The translations under genes were made by a program, and so were the position numbers. A stretch of DNA of 64,000 nt from Nigrospora sphaerica (lineage: Eukaryota; Ascomycota; Sordariomycetes; Amphisphaeriales; Apiosporaceae), in NCBI GenBank assembly GCA_018287875.1, contig JAGVVL010000029.1, positions 248,001 through 312,000 on the forward strand, in the 5' to 3' direction. The notes below the pieces were generated by a model. That model was not told the origin of the DNA and did not search any database. It saw only the letters and a list, made by a program, of their open reading frames with translations. Positions 31,117 to 40,989 of the stretch are shown here, in pieces; the first letter of the stretch is position 1, and each line of letters opens with the position of its first letter.

Positions 31117-32517
31117 ATGTCTGCCACTTCCTTAAACATGGGAGAAGCGGCCTTAACAAACAGGCAGCGTATCCTATCTATTTTAAAAGCATCCTTCGGA
31201 AACCTGTTGGAATGGGCAGGTTTTTACTTTTATATATATTACTCCATTTATTTTTCTCGCTCTTTCTTCCCTAACGGGGATCCTACGATCCAATTAATGC
31301 AGGCTGCATTAGTATTTGCGGCAGGCTCTATTGCCAGGCCGTTTGGAGGATGGTTTTATGGTCGTTTAGCAGATCACCAAGGTCGTCGTAAAGCAATGAT
31401 ACATTCAGGATTTGTCATGTTTAGTGGCTCCTTGCTATTAGCCTTTACACCTTCTTATGCAACCATTGGTTATGCGGCCCCTCTATTATTATTTTGTGCT
31501 CGATTGTTACAAAGTCTTTCAGTAGGCGGGAACTACGGAACCAGCGCCACTTATATGAGTGAAGTCGCTATAAAAAATCAACGTGGTTTCTTAGGCTCTT
31601 TTCAGTATGCCACTTTATTAGGCGGCCAATTCGTTGCTGTCTCTACCATTGTCATCTTAGAAAGTTTATTGACTAAACCGCAATTACTGGCTTGGGGATG
31701 GCGTATTCCTTTTGTATTAGGAGCGTTAGGATCCTTGCTAACCATTTGGCTGCGCTTATCTTTACAAGAAAGCATTTCTTCTAAAAAATCAAACCAACCA
31801 GCTAGTGGCTTAAAAGAATTACTTCGCTATAAAAGAGAAGTGATGACCATCTTTGTCACTACAGCAGCTGGATCTTCTTGCTTTTATACCTTTACGGTTT
31901 ATATGCAGAAGTACTTGATGAATTCCTTAGGGTTAGCGTCTACTACCGCGAACTTAATGTTAGCAGGTGCATTAGGAATTTGTATTTGCTTACAACCATT
32001 ATTTGGTGCGTTATCTGATCGTATTGGTCGTTTAAAGCCAATGCTGCTTTTTAGCGGGTTAATGACCTTTGCCACTTTACCGATTGCTTACTATTTACTG
32101 CAAACCAGTAGTATTTATGTTGCTTTCGCTTTACTTACCCTTACCTTAACTATATTAAGCTTCTATACTTCAATTAGCGGCCTTATTAAAGCAGAACTCT
32201 TTCCGGCTGAAGTAAGAGCATTGGGTGTAGGTGTATCTTACTCAGTAGCAAACGCTATCTTTGGAGGATCCGCTGAACCGTTAGCTTTATGGTTTAAATC
32301 CATGGGAATGGAATTTGGGTTTTATGCGTATCTAACGGTTTTATGCTTTTTAAGCTTCTTAATGTGCATGAGATACTTACCTCAATCACTTGCGATGAAT
32401 TATTTAGAAAAAAATAAATATAATCGTCTGTTAGATATACAAAAAAGCCAAGTCGAGGGCAACCTGGGCTTGGCTTTTTTATATCAGCCTTCTACCTTTG
32501 CTCAAAAAAAGCATTAG
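31117..32517 (+). CDS. MFS permease of the metabolite:H+ symporter type
   Basis: A 12-helix major facilitator protein of the MHS branch that includes ProP and KgtP. Diagnostic segments: NLLEWAGFYFYIYYS in helix 1, RPFGGWFYGRLADHQGRRKAM in the loop between helices 2 and 3, LLQSLSVGGNYGTSATYMSEVA in helix 4-5, and LFGALSDRIGRLKPML in the second half. Substrate cannot be deduced; dicarboxylates, osmolytes or amino acids are possible. The open frame is 466 codons, but its last 28 codons run through a strong terminator hairpin. A single missing A in the A7 run at 32408-32414 would end the protein at 32434, just before the hairpin, which I think more likely. Upstream: a 296-base gap without genes. 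Confidence 0.87.
   Translation: MSATSLNMGEAALTNRQRILSILKASFGNLLEWAGFYFYIYYSIYFSRSFFPNGDPTIQLMQAALVFAAGSIARPFGGWFYGRLADHQGRRKAMIHSGFVMFSGSLLLAFTPSYATIGYAAPLLLFCARLLQSLSVGGNYGTSATYMSEVAIKNQRGFLGSFQYATLLGGQFVAVSTIVILESLLTKPQLLAWGWRIPFVLGALGSLLTIWLRLSLQESISSKKSNQPASGLKELLRYKREVMTIFVTTAAGSSCFYTFTVYMQKYLMNSLGLASTTANLMLAGALGICICLQPLFGALSDRIGRLKPMLLFSGLMTFATLPIAYYLLQTSSIYVAFALLTLTLTILSFYTSISGLIKAELFPAEVRALGVGVSYSVANAIFGGSAEPLALWFKSMGMEFGFYAYLTVLCFLSFLMCMRYLPQSLAMNYLEKNKYNRLLDIQKSQVEGNLGLAFLYQPSTFAQKKH
32441..32480 (+). terminator. Rho-independent terminator after the MFS gene
   Basis: A perfect 12-base-pair stem (A6 GCCAAG with CTTGGC T6) around a 16-base loop, ending in six T. It overlaps the last codons of the annotated permease frame. 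A diverged copy lies at 34280-34317. Confidence 0.85.
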
Positions 32518-32678
32518 TAAACATTACGAATATTAATTTAATTGACTGGTATTGAGAAATAACAGCGAAAGTTGTAGATTTGAACTGTAATCAAAAGGTT
32601 TTAAACCTGGTGGTTATCTCATGTGCAGTTTGTTAAAAATGGACGTTATACTATAGAAAACTGAAGGAAATGCAGCAT

Positions 32679-33964
32679 ATGAAAAGCTTTTTGCAAGTCT
32701 AAGGAAAGCGGTGGCTAACAGTCAGCCTACCCCTTTAAAAGAATTTTCCAAGTTTGAAAACTTACCCCCAGAACTAATATTATTAATATTTGAGCAACTC
32801 TCACCCCAATCGGCACTAGCTTTAATTCGCACCACAAAACGTTTTTGGGCATTTAAAACAAGCAAGCCTATCCAAAATAAAAAAATAGAAATTCTTGATA
32901 TAAAATTTTTTGCTGTCTATCAATCAGTTTGTAAACTTAAAACACCTTGGCATATAATAGACATTCCTTTTGAAAAAAATAAAAATATACTTACACGACT
33001 ATTGGACTTGATTAACCATCAACCCTCTCAAGAACAGCAAATAATTCACTTAAGGGCCACCACCCCTACCTCCTATTTTGTGCAAAAATTATTAAATGAT
33101 TACCTTCCTCGTGGAGAAGATGTTATTCACAAACCGTTGCTTTCTATAGAATCCGGTACTGTTCTACTGATATTATTACTTAAGCATGCTTTAGATACTT
33201 ATACGCCTTCTATTCACCGTGATAAAGTAGCCTGCGAATACCATATGACACTGCAGTATATGGATTTTTTACTCCAAAATCTAACAGGGTTACCTTTTAA
33301 GCCTCAATCTGCCATGGTAAATCAGGCAATAGAGGAGCTTCGAACTCGTTTGGTTCGATTCATAGGAACACTAAACAAGATGGATGCAGACGGAAAAATA
33401 GATATTTTACGTGAAGAAACTGAGAACCCCACTCGCCCTACTAAAATTGAAGTTATTATTTCGAATATAAGGCAATATATTAAATCGTACTCCTCTTTTA
33501 CAGCACTTGACAACTCGTTAGATATGTTCTGTATTGTATTATTCAATAACATGCTACAATCGCTTTCCCAAAATCGCCAAATCGATGTAATGACCAAAAA
33601 ATTACTTGCTATTTGGAATCCAAATGACATCAAATCGCTTTGCCAAATGCGTAGTGTGCACGCTAAACTTGTATCCCATAGTGATTTGGCAAACGCTGGC
33701 CGGCGCACCCTTCAAGACACCATAGAGATTGCAAAAAAGGCACATGGGGCAAGTTTCTTTGCCCCAATCTTGAAACAAAACTATGATTTTAATACTAAAA
33801 TATTAATTCTTTTAATGTCCGAACCAAATAGAATTTATTTGGATCTAGATCCCCTAAGAAATCTATATGCCCACCCACAACTTAATGCAAATATACGAAG
33901 TTGGATACAAAATTTATTGGAGCTAATACCCGAGGAATCTCAAGCATTATCTTTACATCATTAA
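32679..33964 (+). CDS. F-box domain protein, first copy of a tandem pair
   Basis: The N-terminus carries an F-box: ENLPPELILLIFEQLSPQSALALIRTTKRFW, matching the eukaryotic consensus LPxELLxxIFxxL...SKRF. F-boxes dock to Skp1 in SCF ubiquitin ligases, and bacteria with eukaryotic hosts use them in secreted effectors; that role is inferred. The remaining 380 residues are helical and unrecognised. The open frame begins at a GTG (32711), but comparison with the second copy shows the true start is the ATG at 32679, with one A missing from the A4 run at 32682. That gives about 428 residues. An AAGGA lies about 11 bases before it. No frame break thereafter. Confidence 0.78.
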
Positions 33965-34551
33965 ATGACGCTTTTTACTAATGGGCTAATAACGTAGGGA
34001 GAGCACCATCATCTATAAGAAAGACAAATAGTCAGAGAGGATACGCACGTGTTAAATTAGCGTCACATTCCTCTCATACTATATTTTATATTAGTGGGTG
34101 GCAAAGGTCAGAATTTCCTTTAACACTGCCTTCTTTTTCAACTCAAGGCCTTTCCCTATTTAGCAATTATCCACTGCAGTAGTATTACAATTATTAAAAG
34201 TACCTACATGACTCTCTAAAAAGCTTCATAATCCTTATCAGGCTTTTGTAGCCGCAATGTAATCCTCCGTTAGTGATACAAAAAGCCAATTCGAGAGCTA
34301 TCGAACTTGGCTTTTTTCATATCAAACTTCTACCCTTGCTCAAGCAAAAGACATTTATTAGTAAACTTTACGAATATTAATTACGGTCTTATTTGTTAAA
34401 ATACGCTCAGTTAATTGACTGGTATTGAGAAATAACAGCGAAAATTATAGATTTGAACTATAATCAAAAGGCTTCAAACCCATTGATTATCTCATACGCA
34501 GTGTGTTGAAAATGGACGTTATACTATAGAAAACTAAAGGAAATACAGCAT
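33965..34551. other. Intergenic part of the tandem duplication
   Basis: No gene is supported. The first 230 bases are unique filler, then the closing segment of unit 1 (to about 34255), then the terminator copy and leader of unit 2, which contains TTGACTGGTATTGAGAAATA and GGACGTTATACTATAGAAAA like unit 1. Confidence 0.7.
34280..34317 (+). terminator. Second copy of the duplicated terminator
   Basis: AAAAAGCCAA TTCGA and TCGAA CTTGGCTTTTT form a long stem with a GAGCTA loop and six T. The stem bases have changed in a compensatory way relative to the copy at 32441-32480, so selection has kept the hairpin. It would end transcription of the first F-box gene. Confidence 0.75.
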
Positions 34552-35564
34552 ATGCAAAAACCTCTTGCAAGCATAAAGAAAGCGGCGGCTAAACGCAAAC
34601 CTACCCCTTTGAAAGAATTTTCCAAGTTTGAAAACTTACCCCAGAATTAATATTATTAATATTTGAGCAACTCTCACCCCAATCGGCATTAGCTTTACTT
34701 CACACCGCAAAAAGTTTTTGGGCATTTAAAACAAGTAAGCCTATCCAAAATAAAAAAATAGACATTCCTAATATAAAATTTCTTGCTGTCTATCAATCAC
34801 TTTGTGAAGTTAAAACACCTTGGCATACAGTAGACATTCCTTTTGAAAAAAATAAAAATATACATATACTTGCACGACTATTCGGCTTGATTAATAATCA
34901 GCCCACTCAAGAACAAAAAATAATTCACTTAAGAGCCGCTACCTCTACCTCTTATTTTGTGCAAAAATTATTAAATGATTACCTTCCTCATGGAGAAGAT
35001 TTTACTCACAAACCCTCGCTTTCTGTAGAAATCGGTACTGTCCTATTCATATTATTACTTAAGCATGCTTTAGATACTTATACGCCATACATTCACCATG
35101 ATAGAGTACACTACCAATACAAGGTTACACTCTATGATATCCATTTGTTAATCGAACGTCTAAACAATCTACCTTTTAAGCTTGAATCTACTATAATAAA
35201 TCAGACAGTAGAGGAGCTCCGAACTAGTGTGACTCGATTTGCAGCAGCAGTAAACAAGATGGATGAAAAAAGCAAAGCAGCTATTTCATATGAAGAAACT
35301 GAGAAACCGCCTTGGGATCTTAAACTTGCAGTCATTCTTCAGCAAATACAAGGCTATGTTAAAAAATATCCTTCTTTCGAAGCGCTACATGAGAAACCAT
35401 TAGATACGTACTCATTTACTATACTAGATGTAGATGCGCATTCCACGCGAAGTAAAATAAATGTCATAACTGAAAAAGTACGCACTTTCTGGAGTTCAAA
35501 ACCCATCACAGCGCGCTTTCAATTCTCCAGTTCTCAAGAAAGACTCTTACCCCATCCTCATTAA
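34552..35564 (+). CDS. F-box domain protein, second copy, frameshifted and 3'-shortened
   Basis: A paralogue of the gene at 32679, starting at ATG 34552. The F-box sits in the same position, but the frame is lost at a C4 run (34639-34642) where copy 1 has C5. The remaining part is open from about 34645 on, with strong similarity to copy 1 up to the region around residue 260. After that it diverges into a short different tail and stops, so about 90 residues of copy 1 are lacking. The C4/C5 difference could be a sequence error or a true mutation; the shortened C-terminus is genuine. Joined length about 337 residues. Confidence 0.7.
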
Positions 35565-36202
35565 AATAAGAGAATTAGTACCACTTTTACTAACATACTA
35601 ATTCTCTTAACATTCCAAAAGAAAGATTCCCCTTGGATCTAGTGCAAGCCTAGACCAGGGAGATCGCTTTCTACCCTAAAGGCCTTACACCTTACCCAGA
35701 CTTGTTAATTGCTTTATCAATTTAGAAAAGCACCTACATGACTCTCTAAAAGCTTCATACTCCTTATCAGGATTTTGTAGCCGCTTGGATGAAGTTGCGT
35801 GATATATAGTCCCATTCTACAAATATATACGCTCCATACACTGACTCGCCCTATCCCGTCTCAAATACTAAAGCAATCTTTTTACTATCAAGCAATAAGT
35901 AAAAAATTAATAAAACCTTATAGACACTGTTTCATAACGTCTCTATCGCCTATCCTACGCTCTCCGCTACCGATCAAACAGTTACATATATTGAAACAGA
36001 TAGCAGAAAATCTTCCTGTTTACCTATCAACCAAGGGCACTGTAAGCCTTTACTTCAATTGCCCTCGCATAAAACAAAGCCCTAGCCCCATCATTGGCTC
36101 ACAACCGACGACAAACCCATCATATACTTAAGAAAACCAATAGTATGAGCATAACAAGCTCGCTATACTAAGGAGATGGATTTTTAATTATATTATTTAA
36201 AC
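35565..36202. other. Intergenic stretch between F-box genes
   Basis: The first 220 bases carry the closing segment of duplication unit 2. A 110-codon frame at 35799-36131 with a GTG start has no Shine-Dalgarno sequence, no recognisable domain and unusual composition; I do not call it a gene. A Shine-Dalgarno-like AAGGAG at 36170 is followed by ATGGATTTTTAA, a three-codon frame that resembles the true start at 36203. Confidence 0.5.
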
Positions 36203-37720
36203 ATGGATTTTTTACCTGAGCCTCTTGCTAGTTCAAGCATACCGTTTTTCATACAAGTCACTGAACCAACGCATAAATTTTTTAGATTTGAGAGATTACA
36301 GAATGAATTATTATTACAAATCATAGAAATATTGCCTCTACCAGATGTGATTCACTTTGCTGCTACTTCAAAATATTTTAAACAGCTTTTGCTCTATCAA
36401 GAAGATGGCATCTTATGGAAGCATGCCTTTGGCTTTAGGTATCAAGATTATATCAAGGCTAGTATTGAAATTAATCAGATCCTAGACCTTGAATACTGCA
36501 AGACCATCACACCCATTCCGCTAGAGAAAATAGATCAAATATTTGATTTACTCAAGGACTGTTCAAGCTTAGCTATACAAACAGCACGCCTTAAAGTCAT
36601 CGCACTGCATCCTGTGCTGTATCGTTCTGTATTAGAATCGTACTGCGCTTACTTTTTATATGGCTCTACACTAAAAAACTATATGAAAGCGCGGCTACTG
36701 CCTATCTTTATTGCATTTCTACTGACTCAAGCGCTAGATAGCACAACAGCTAAAAATATTGATCATATCGATAGACTCTGGTTAATAAACCGATTAAGCG
36801 AGCTTTTTAGGCATTATGAAGCAACGATTATTTTTATTAGGAAGCCAAAAGCGTACAAGGCATTAAATCATAGTTTTGATCAATTCCAGCAACATATCAT
36901 CTATGCCATACCAAGCTTAACCCATCATAAACAAACCCAAATTGCGATACAAATCAGCCAAATTTTATTGACTATGAAAGGGCTGGATGGCTATTTACCG
37001 TTGTGGAGGGCTGTCTTTGTAAACTATAAAACCATGCATCTCATCACACCGCTTTGCAAAAAGGTACTGCTCGCAGGTCCTAAAAAGATAAATATACAAG
37101 GTAAAACTTCTGATTTTCAGGCGACGCTATATCAACTACTTAACAATACACTACATCACTATCCTTACTCGTTTCATCAAAAAGATGATTTCAAGCTTGC
37201 AATCCTACTATGTAATCGTGGCGTTATGCTGAATATCGAACAAGCCAAAATAATATTCGATCACTTATGTGCGCAATTGATTAATAACACCCAAAAAGAG
37301 TTAATCTGTTTAATACAAGATTTTCAAAATGAAAACATTAGTAATTGTTATACTTATATCCTACATCTTTTGAAATGGTGTCAAAAACATAGTCCGGAGA
37401 TACAGTTAAATCCATCTCTGATGCATGACCGCGAGTTACCAAAAGATCTATTAGGCAATATTATTAAGATTCCCTCTGCTTTTTATAAAAAAAACACTCA
37501 AACCACTGACATGCCAAAAGACCTCGCTCATTGTTTCAGTTTTCAAGTAAATGTCTTATATATCTTAAGTGCTGCCTGTCCTCAAGATTACGATCCTTTA
37601 ATCCAAGCAATACATCAAGCGAGAGAAGATCAAAAAGAAAATTTATACAGTATATTAAAAAGCAGCCTAGATACTCTACAAACCACTAACCCGTCAATCA
37701 CTTCTAGCATGCATAGCTAG
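36203..37720 (+). CDS. F-box domain protein, 505 residues
   Basis: F-box at about residues 30-70: FERLQNELLLQIIEILPLPDVIHFAATSKYFKQLL, followed by ILWKHAFGFRYQDYIKA, a segment shared with the fragment at 39220. The rest is helical, without catalytic motifs, membrane segments or a signal peptide. Full-length open frame, no break, the best preserved of the larger F-box genes in the island. By analogy with Legionella and other intracellular bacteria, such proteins are delivered to the host and mimic substrate adaptors of SCF ubiquitin ligases; in this genome that remains inference. An inverted repeat follows the stop. Confidence 0.78.
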   Translation: MDFLPEPLASSSIPFFIQVTEPTHKFFRFERLQNELLLQIIEILPLPDVIHFAATSKYFKQLLLYQEDGILWKHAFGFRYQDYIKASIEINQILDLEYCKTITPIPLEKIDQIFDLLKDCSSLAIQTARLKVIALHPVLYRSVLESYCAYFLYGSTLKNYMKARLLPIFIAFLLTQALDSTTAKNIDHIDRLWLINRLSELFRHYEATIIFIRKPKAYKALNHSFDQFQQHIIYAIPSLTHHKQTQIAIQISQILLTMKGLDGYLPLWRAVFVNYKTMHLITPLCKKVLLAGPKKINIQGKTSDFQATLYQLLNNTLHHYPYSFHQKDDFKLAILLCNRGVMLNIEQAKIIFDHLCAQLINNTQKELICLIQDFQNENISNCYTYILHLLKWCQKHSPEIQLNPSLMHDRELPKDLLGNIIKIPSAFYKKNTQTTDMPKDLAHCFSFQVNVLYILSAACPQDYDPLIQAIHQAREDQKENLYSILKSSLDTLQTTNPSITSSMHS

Positions 37721-38233
37721 ATAAGGCTTCATGCTAATCTTTCAATCGGTGAGATTGAAAGAGAGGTGTGTCAGATAGCTTGCTATACTATATCGGAAAT
37801 AAGAAGATAAACGCTCCTTGAATCCACAAAGCTAAAGAGTGAAATCAGAATTTAATAGCATGTATGCAATCCCCTTCCTTGATCCGCTGGACATTATCAG
37901 ACTATAACAACAAAGAACTACAGTAATAGAGTGATGGCGTATACCTGTAAGAGACACATAATTGAAAATAGGCTTTATATGGAAGGGGGCACTTATCATG
38001 CCGGCTCTATACTCATATACCTATCTTTTTTCAATCTTCCTCTTTATCCTAAGGAAGTAGTAGAATTTATATTCGTTATATGGGTTATTAGAAAGGGTGT
38101 AGATGTTATCGCCTTGAACTTACATTTTATATATTGGTATTAATACTCATTATTCCTTAAGCGATCTGTTAGACTTATAAAACCTTTTTAGATTTTACCG
38201 TAGTTATTTTTTTATCATGAACTTTTTTCTACA
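37721..38233. other. Intergenic stretch between F-box genes
   Basis: About 510 bases with a hairpin at 37738-37762. A 70-codon frame at 37931-38143 (GTG start) has no supporting signal and is not called. Otherwise nothing recognisable. Confidence 0.5.
37738..37762. terminator. Perfect hairpin after the 505-residue F-box gene
   Basis: A 10-base-pair stem (TCTTTCAATC with GATTGAAAGA) and a 5-base loop, 18 bases after the stop codon. There is no T-run, so it may be a transcript-end stabiliser rather than an intrinsic terminator. Confidence 0.45.
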
Positions 38234-38797
38234 ATGCAATCCTCTCTTGCCACCAACACATTTGCTACGCCTACAAGCCAACCAACAAGTGCGCAATCTT
38301 TACTGGCACAATTACCTACCGAATTATTATTGAAAATATTTGAAGCAATCGATTCAGCGGCGGAAATTGCTTATTTAACCCGTACATGTCGCCTCTTCTC
38401 AGAAATTTTACAAAACAATAGACCGCAATCAAGACAACGGAATTGTTCCAAAATACAGTCATCTCAAAAATATGGAGAGTGGTTTCGAGCAAAATGCTTA
38501 ATAGATAATAGTTTTAAAGAGCCTCTTTTTATTTTGCAATTAAGAGAGATCAGCCTGACTTTAAAAAAGATACAACCTAAAGCAGCGAGTATCACGCAGT
38601 TAAAATTACTGGCTTACTACCCCGACTTTCTTGAAGAGTTTTTAACACAAGAAAAATTAACTGAGCTTTTATATACAAGGTTGCAATTTAATAAGCATAA
38701 ACTTGATACATCATTACAAAAAATATTAATAATAATTGTGCTCGAACATGCATTTAAAACATTTAACCCTAATGAGGAAAATGACTTTAAAAAATAG
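38234..38797 (+). CDS. F-box domain protein, possibly 3'-truncated
   Basis: After a Ser/Thr/Gln-rich N-terminus the F-box reads LLAQLPTELLLKIFEAIDSAAEIAYLTRTCRLFSEIL (about residues 26-62), close to consensus. The following 120 residues are helical and resemble the other F-box proteins here in composition. The frame stops at 38797 in an A-run; in the next frame it stays open about 32 codons, so the gene may extend further, perhaps to the fragment at 38909-39160. As it stands the product is 187 residues, much shorter than its neighbours at 430-505. Confidence 0.65.
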   Translation: MQSSLATNTFATPTSQPTSAQSLLAQLPTELLLKIFEAIDSAAEIAYLTRTCRLFSEILQNNRPQSRQRNCSKIQSSQKYGEWFRAKCLIDNSFKEPLFILQLREISLTLKKIQPKAASITQLKLLAYYPDFLEEFLTQEKLTELLYTRLQFNKHKLDTSLQKILIIIVLEHAFKTFNPNEENDFKK

Positions 38798-38908
38798 AGA
38801 AAATTCATAGAATGGGGGTATTTTTAAGCGGTTCCATAGACAAATGTTCAAACGCTGAACATTTTGCAAATATAGAAAAAACTTCATGACAGCATAAAGT
38901 TTTTTTTA

Positions 38909-39160
38909 ATGAATTTAAAAGACAGCCGCTTAATAGATATTATTAAAGAAAATGATGGAAAGCACACAGACCCTCTACTCTCTAGCACTGAACAATACCT
39001 TACAAATATCATTACGATGATATGCAATTTGATACCTAATGAAGATATGCTATGCGATGTGATGCAGGATAAAAAAATCGCAACACATCCGACTTGGATG
39101 CGGTTAAAAGAAAAAGTTTCCTTTCATTACTCTATGTCATCGGTTACTTGCTCCTGTTGA
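38909..39160 (+). pseudogene. Fragment of an F-box-family gene
   Basis: An 83-codon frame, helical, with no domain by itself. In the next frame after its 3' part, about 39120-39205, the sequence encodes a degenerate F-box second half (LLAPVEILNLLKASPKF-like) that leads into the frame starting at 39220. It is either the C-terminal end of the F-box gene at 38234 or the start of the following broken paralogue. Confidence 0.4.
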
Positions 39161-39219
39161 GATTTTAAATCTACTAAAAGCTTCACCTAAAATTTTATAA
39201 AATTTTTAGAGAAGAAGAC

Positions 39220-39696
39220 TTGCTTTGGAGTAAAGCTTTTGGATTTAGCTATACTGAATTTTTAAAAGCACAAGCCCAGGTTAATAAACTCGGGCCTTCC
39301 ACAACTATTGAGCAAATAACAAAATTATTTCAACAAACAAGCGCTAATACACAAAAAACAGCACTGTGTAAATCATTAGCACTTAGTGACTGCTTTTCTT
39401 TTTCACGGGCAAATGATAATTCTGTTTTATCTAAGCTAATATATAAATCCACTCTTGATCGCGCCTACAAAGCAATATTAACTATTTTTTTGATAGAGAA
39501 GATATTTCTTTCCTTTAACGTTAATCAGCAAGAAGATTTTTCTACTATTCTTACTACACTTGAGCAATTAACAACGTGGTTTTGGACATTATCGAGAATT
39601 TCTACCACTGCAGCACTCAAAGACACTACGGCTTTTAAAGAGAGCTTAAACCAATTTATAAATAGCTTTAAGCGAACACTTTTACAAATCTTATAG
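39220..39696 (+). pseudogene. Paralogue of the 505-residue F-box protein, broken 5' half
   Basis: Begins in mid-protein at LLWSKAFGFSYTEFLKAQ, which aligns with ILWKHAFGFRYQDYIKAS of the protein at 36203. The alignment then continues through about 150 helical residues. The F-box that should precede it is present only as a degenerate stretch in other frames upstream. The frame ends with TAG at 39696, and the next part resumes at 39718 in the same frame. Several breaks are of the stop-codon or multi-base kind, so real decay is likely, perhaps on top of sequence errors. Confidence 0.5.
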
Positions 39697-39717
39697 AAAG
39701 TAAATTAGGGTTAGCAT

Positions 39718-40440
39718 ATGTTAATAGATACTATTTTTGATAGTATCAATAGTAATCTCTCAGTCGATAGCATATTGGATAGCATGCTATCAATATCTTT
39801 CTTACGGATAAGGCAGGCAGTATTATATAAAAATCACTGTAACGCATTATATAGGTTACTTCAAAAGAATTTGAAAAATTATACAACCTTATCACTTGAT
39901 CAATGCGATTGGGAATTGTGCAGCAAACTTCTCCAATTAGGCATCAATCTTGAACCTATCCAACAAAAAGAAATTCTCAAAGAATTATATATACATTTAC
40001 TTCGATATAACCAACAACCGCTAGATATCATCGAAAGTGAATTTAATAACCCAAAGATAGCAACGCAATATAGCGCAATGCTAGAAATAGCCAATATTTT
40101 TTATAAGGAAAATACCTCATGCATTATTAATACTCACTATGATTTACATCAAATAGGGGAGTTATGCATTCAGGAGATTATAAATCTTATCATTCGCATT
40201 CATCAAAAAAATTTGAATGATCTAAAAATTCGAGATTCTCTTGAAGACCTAGCTAATTTCAAGGTGAATTTACTCAAGCTATTTATTACACAAAATATTA
40301 CCTTGAATTTAATTCCTTTAAAAGAAACTCTAAATGAAATAAAACAAATTACAAGTGAAAATTCTTCAACACTATTAGATAATATAGGCGACCTTATAGA
40401 GGAAGATACAGACCTAACATTACAACACTTATCACTTTAA
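39718..40440 (+). CDS. Helical protein, C-terminal half of an F-box-family paralogue
   Basis: An open frame of 240 residues starting with ATG and an AGGG at suitable spacing. It aligns loosely with residues about 290-430 of the protein at 36203 (pattern: LLQ..L..Y ... LL..GI.LE..Q...I...L, then F.NP.I..QY). It has no F-box. Either it is the second half of the broken paralogue begun at 39220, or a separately translated product. It is in the same frame as that fragment, 21 bases away, with three stop codons between them. I favour a remnant of one former gene. Confidence 0.5.
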   Translation: MLIDTIFDSINSNLSVDSILDSMLSISFLRIRQAVLYKNHCNALYRLLQKNLKNYTTLSLDQCDWELCSKLLQLGINLEPIQQKEILKELYIHLLRYNQQPLDIIESEFNNPKIATQYSAMLEIANIFYKENTSCIINTHYDLHQIGELCIQEIINLIIRIHQKNLNDLKIRDSLEDLANFKVNLLKLFITQNITLNLIPLKETLNEIKQITSENSSTLLDNIGDLIEEDTDLTLQHLSL

Positions 40441-40989
40441 TCTACATGGTATTATCTTCAAATGTTTAGAGAAGCATAGCTGATATTAGTAAGTTTTTTC
40501 ACTTCGGCTAGCCGTTTGAGAATAAGAAGACTGAGTTATTGTGTCCAACAGTTTTCCTACTAAGCTCATTACTTTCACATAAAGCCCTGAAGGCAAGAGA
40601 GGGAAACTGAACCTCTATTAACTATGACTCACTAAAAACTCTAGTGAAAAACCGACATCTAAATCAGCCATTAGCTAATATGATAATCGAGAAAATATAA
40701 ATTCTGGATCTTCCTAAAGCTATCCATGTAGTATTTGAGAATTAATATAAGCAATAAGCCTCATTTAACAAAAAATGGATACATACCATACAGCCAACTG
40801 ATCTGTAGATAACGATTTATGCTGCTCATTTTAGAAAAGATACTTTTAAAAAATTAGAGTTTTCAAGATTAATTTTTAGATTATAATCACTTATCTAATT
40901 TCACTACTCCTTTTTTCTTTTTTATGTAGAACACTTACTCATAAGACAATTTATCTAACCTCTCTACTCTTTAATAAATATTTAATAAT
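40441..40989. other. Intergenic stretch before the last F-box gene
   Basis: About 550 bases, AT-rich, with no supported gene. A possible promoter at 40860-40887 (TTTTCA, 16-base spacer, TATAAT) lies about 100 bases before the start at 40990. Confidence 0.4.

Larger units (their letters stand above)
32431..35785 (+). repeat. Tandem duplication: terminator, leader, F-box gene and tail
   Basis: Unit 1 (about 32431-34255) and unit 2 (about 34270-35785) share in the same order: a terminator hairpin; a tail resembling the permease 3' end; a leader with TTGACTGGTATTGAGAAATA and GGACGTTATACTATAGAAAA; an F-box gene; and a closing segment CCTACATGACTCTCTAAAA ... TTTTGTAGCCGC. Unit 2 has lost about 300 bases from the 3' half of the gene. 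Matches are long and high but not perfect, so the event is old enough to have diverged. Confidence 0.85.

Noticed and set aside
35799..36131. A 110-codon frame between F-box genes
   Set aside because: GTG start without ribosome binding site, no domain, odd composition; looks like a chance frame.
37931..38143. A 70-codon frame between F-box genes
   Set aside because: No start signals, no similarity to the neighbouring genes; not supported.
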